From Salinimonas chungwhensis DSM 16280 (GTDB lineage Bacteria > Pseudomonadota > Gammaproteobacteria > Enterobacterales > Alteromonadaceae): a stretch of DNA of 64,000 nt. The position numbers and the translations under genes are program-made. The notes under the pieces are model-generated. The model did no database searches. It saw only the letters and a program-made list of their open reading frames with translations, and was not told where the DNA came from. Shown in pieces: positions 62,313 through 64,000 of the stretch. The stretch is taken from contig NZ_KB899377.1 of assembly GCF_000378185.1 (NCBI RefSeq), positions 248,001 to 312,000 of the forward strand, written 5' to 3'. The stretch's first letter is position 1, and each line of letters begins with the position of its first letter.

Positions 62313-63829
62313 AATCAACGCCGTGGGTGTCTTTATGTCTGGCTGTCCTGCATGGTATCGCGGGCTTGTCGATTCTGGTGGTTTCAGCCTGGTTTATTGC
62401 CGCCTGTGCAGTCGCACCGATTGGGTTTAACTATATGTTACCTGCTGTGGCAATCAGAGCGCTGGCATTAATTCGCATCGCATCCGGTTACGGGCATATG
62501 TGGGTAGGTCACAAAGACTTACTGGCGCGCACAGCGGTATTACGGGACGGTCTGTTTGGTCGTCTGTTACATCATCGCATTGCACGCCGGGCGCAACTGG
62601 CTGAGGCGCTAAGTGCACATACGGAGACAGTCGCATCGGTATGGGTGGCCTGTATTGCTCAGGTTGCCACGGCCGTTATCGTGCTTCCGGCGCTGCTGGC
62701 AGCAGGTCTTTATCTGGTGTTACCCGGTACCATTTTTATTGTGGTATTGGGAATGGTGTGGCTGGCTATTACAATTGGCGTGGTGGTGAAAAGCCTGGAT
62801 GTGGCGGCCGAGCAGGTTCTGGCTGAACAGGCACTGGCTGAACGCAGTGAAGCCTATTTGCGGACCAGTTCATTATGGCATTTGTACGCGCCGGGTCAGC
62901 ATAACCGACCTACGGCGATGCCAGTTTGGTCACTGGAAAATAGATTACAGTCGCTGTCCGAAAAAGCCGTCTGGACTATTCAGGCGCTGGCGTTTTTGAT
63001 GGTGATAATCATGGTTGCCTGGCCCGCTGCCGGCGTTTTGCACAATCCTCTGGCGATGATTGTACCGATGATTTTGTTGGCAGCGCCAGACTGGTTAGGT
63101 CGATCTGCGGCCACGGCTACTTTTGCGGCTCGTTTTAATAAGGCGCGCCAGGCACTGTCAGATTTATCTCTGCGCCATGTGCCTGTTATCACCGCGCCTG
63201 TGGGGAAGATACGGTTACAGCGCTTCGCGGCACGCGGACGGCCTATGGAGCCGGTGGATACTGTATTGCCCCAATGCGGTATTGTTACTGTAAGTGGCCC
63301 TTCCGGCACCGGTAAATCATCGTTGCTACAGGCGCTGGCCGGGGAAATTCCCTTTTTTGGCAAAAAATACAGCGATACATTGTCATTGCCTCAGGGCCTT
63401 GTTGAGCCCTGGCTATATGTTCAGCAGGCGCCCACGGTTTTGCAGGCTACGCTGCGGGACAATCTTGACCCGGCGCGTCGGTGCAGTAATGATAAGTTGC
63501 TGGAGGTGCTCGCAAGCGTCGGGCTGGGCTACCTAACCGAACTCAGTCAGTGGCTGGGTGCTGGCGGGCGCACATTATCCGGCGGCGAAAGTAAGCGTCT
63601 GGCTATTGCCCGCGCACTATTGACCAATAAAAAAGTCTTGTTGGTGGATGAGCCCTTTGAGGGGCTGGATGTTTTTAGCCGTAGCAAGCTGGTCAGTCTT
63701 TTTAATACATTATCTCACACCCATCTCATTGTTATTGCAACCCACATCCGTGCGTCGTCGCTCAGGGTGGATTGCACTGTCGTTATGAATAGCGGGCTGA
63801 CCGTTACTGATCAGCAGGCGAGTATCTGA
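62309..63829 (+). CDS. cydC: ABC exporter subunit CydC
   Basis: 506 aa, partner of CydD with the same layout. Walker A is GPSGTGKSSLLQALAG, signature LSGGESKRLAIARALL, Walker B VLLVDEPFEGLD and His switch IATHIRAS. It is shorter than E. coli CydC (about 573 aa), mainly in the linker between membrane and ATPase parts. Last gene of the cyd operon; no clear terminator follows within the window. Confidence 0.93.
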   Translation: MKSTPWVSLCLAVLHGIAGLSILVVSAWFIAACAVAPIGFNYMLPAVAIRALALIRIASGYGHMWVGHKDLLARTAVLRDGLFGRLLHHRIARRAQLAEALSAHTETVASVWVACIAQVATAVIVLPALLAAGLYLVLPGTIFIVVLGMVWLAITIGVVVKSLDVAAEQVLAEQALAERSEAYLRTSSLWHLYAPGQHNRPTAMPVWSLENRLQSLSEKAVWTIQALAFLMVIIMVAWPAAGVLHNPLAMIVPMILLAAPDWLGRSAATATFAARFNKARQALSDLSLRHVPVITAPVGKIRLQRFAARGRPMEPVDTVLPQCGIVTVSGPSGTGKSSLLQALAGEIPFFGKKYSDTLSLPQGLVEPWLYVQQAPTVLQATLRDNLDPARRCSNDKLLEVLASVGLGYLTELSQWLGAGGRTLSGGESKRLAIARALLTNKKVLLVDEPFEGLDVFSRSKLVSLFNTLSHTHLIVIATHIRASSLRVDCTVVMNSGLTVTDQQASI

Positions 63830-63983
63830 AAAATAACAGTAAAGTTAACCCTCTGATAAGCCGATATACCTCTTACATATTACGACCTGATGCTTGTGGG
63901 TGCCAATTCGGGACTTTTGACCAATAGGTTTTTCTTAACCCTGTCAGTATCATCTGACATCATTTACTTATTAAGAGGCGGTT

Positions 63984-64000
63984 ATGTTCGTCTTAAAATC
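63984..64000 (+). CDS. Start of a gene cut by the right edge
   Basis: ATG at 63984 with a good AAGAGG site seven bases upstream; only MFVLK is visible. No function can be given. It lies 150 bases past cydC and may be a separate unit. Confidence 0.5.

Overview
The window reads as chromosome of a marine gammaproteobacterium, most likely an alteromonad (Alteromonadaceae, for example Alteromonas or Salinimonas). This is inferred from moderate GC, the gene families present and their grouping (long-Q-loop cydABX-cydDC, NagK of the BadF type, SO_0444-type metal permease, speA, DUF3859, DUF2721). No rRNA or tRNA gene was recognised.

Region 1 (1-4.56 kb) is the right end of an integrative element. 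It has low coding density and holds a truncated gene at the left edge, two diverged direct repeats, a 69-aa unknown protein, a serine recombinase with a res-like site, a short transcription unit (MerR-type promoter, decayed small gene, 33-aa gene, rho-independent terminator), the C-terminal stump of a second tyrosine integrase, and an intact tyrosine integrase. An orphan UUCG-loop terminator marks the probable chromosomal junction.

Region 2 (4.6-7.1 kb) has a secreted cupin, an unknown exported protein coupled to an S41 peptidase gene broken by one in-frame amber codon, and a PpiC parvulin.

Region 3 (7.3-11.3 kb, minus) is a stressosome operon rsbR-rsbS-rsbT-rsbX-like followed by a histidine kinase; three of the five proteins carry RsbT-type ATPase folds. 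Region 4 (11.4-15.2 kb, minus) is a three-subunit PaoABC-like molybdenum aldehyde oxidoreductase without a Tat signal.

Region 5 (15.5-32.6 kb) is mostly core metabolism: speA, a serine hydrolase, an alkylation repair set (Ada/AlkA fusion, Ogt, EamA exporter), a Cache-GGDEF protein with an altered GGDEF signature, and an amino-sugar block. In that block glmU, a Gfo/Idh oxidoreductase, a DeoR regulator and glmS make UDP-GlcNAc precursors, while nagA and nagK (minus) recycle GlcNAc. A membrane/TlpA thioredoxin fusion lies between them, and a PhyH dioxygenase follows.

Region 6 (32.7-38.2 kb, minus) is a metal and redox block: RegA-like regulator, RegB-like kinase with a quinone-motif relative, OprC-like copper receptor, SO_0444-type Cu/Zn permease and a ZntR-like MerR regulator with a near-canonical zntA-type promoter that predicts a leaderless mRNA. 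Region 7 (38.2-45.2 kb) has a GH13 enzyme with a leader hairpin, a quinone-reductase-like dehydrogenase, an arsR-arsC-acr3 arsenic operon, DUF3859, a flavodoxin-like reductase and gpmA.

Region 8 (45.4-57.8 kb) is a mixture: small basic protein, hydrolase, flavin reductase, DUF2721, NDH-2, CBS protein, an orphan Xre/ParS-like protein, a 1.1-kb gap with a candidate small RNA, GAF-EAL phosphodiesterase, lipoprotein, MFS, BON, VOC and TSUP genes. Region 9 (57.9-63.8 kb) is a complete cytochrome bd operon cydA-cydB-cydX-cydD-cydC, including a 37-codon cydX. A new gene starts 17 bases before the right edge.
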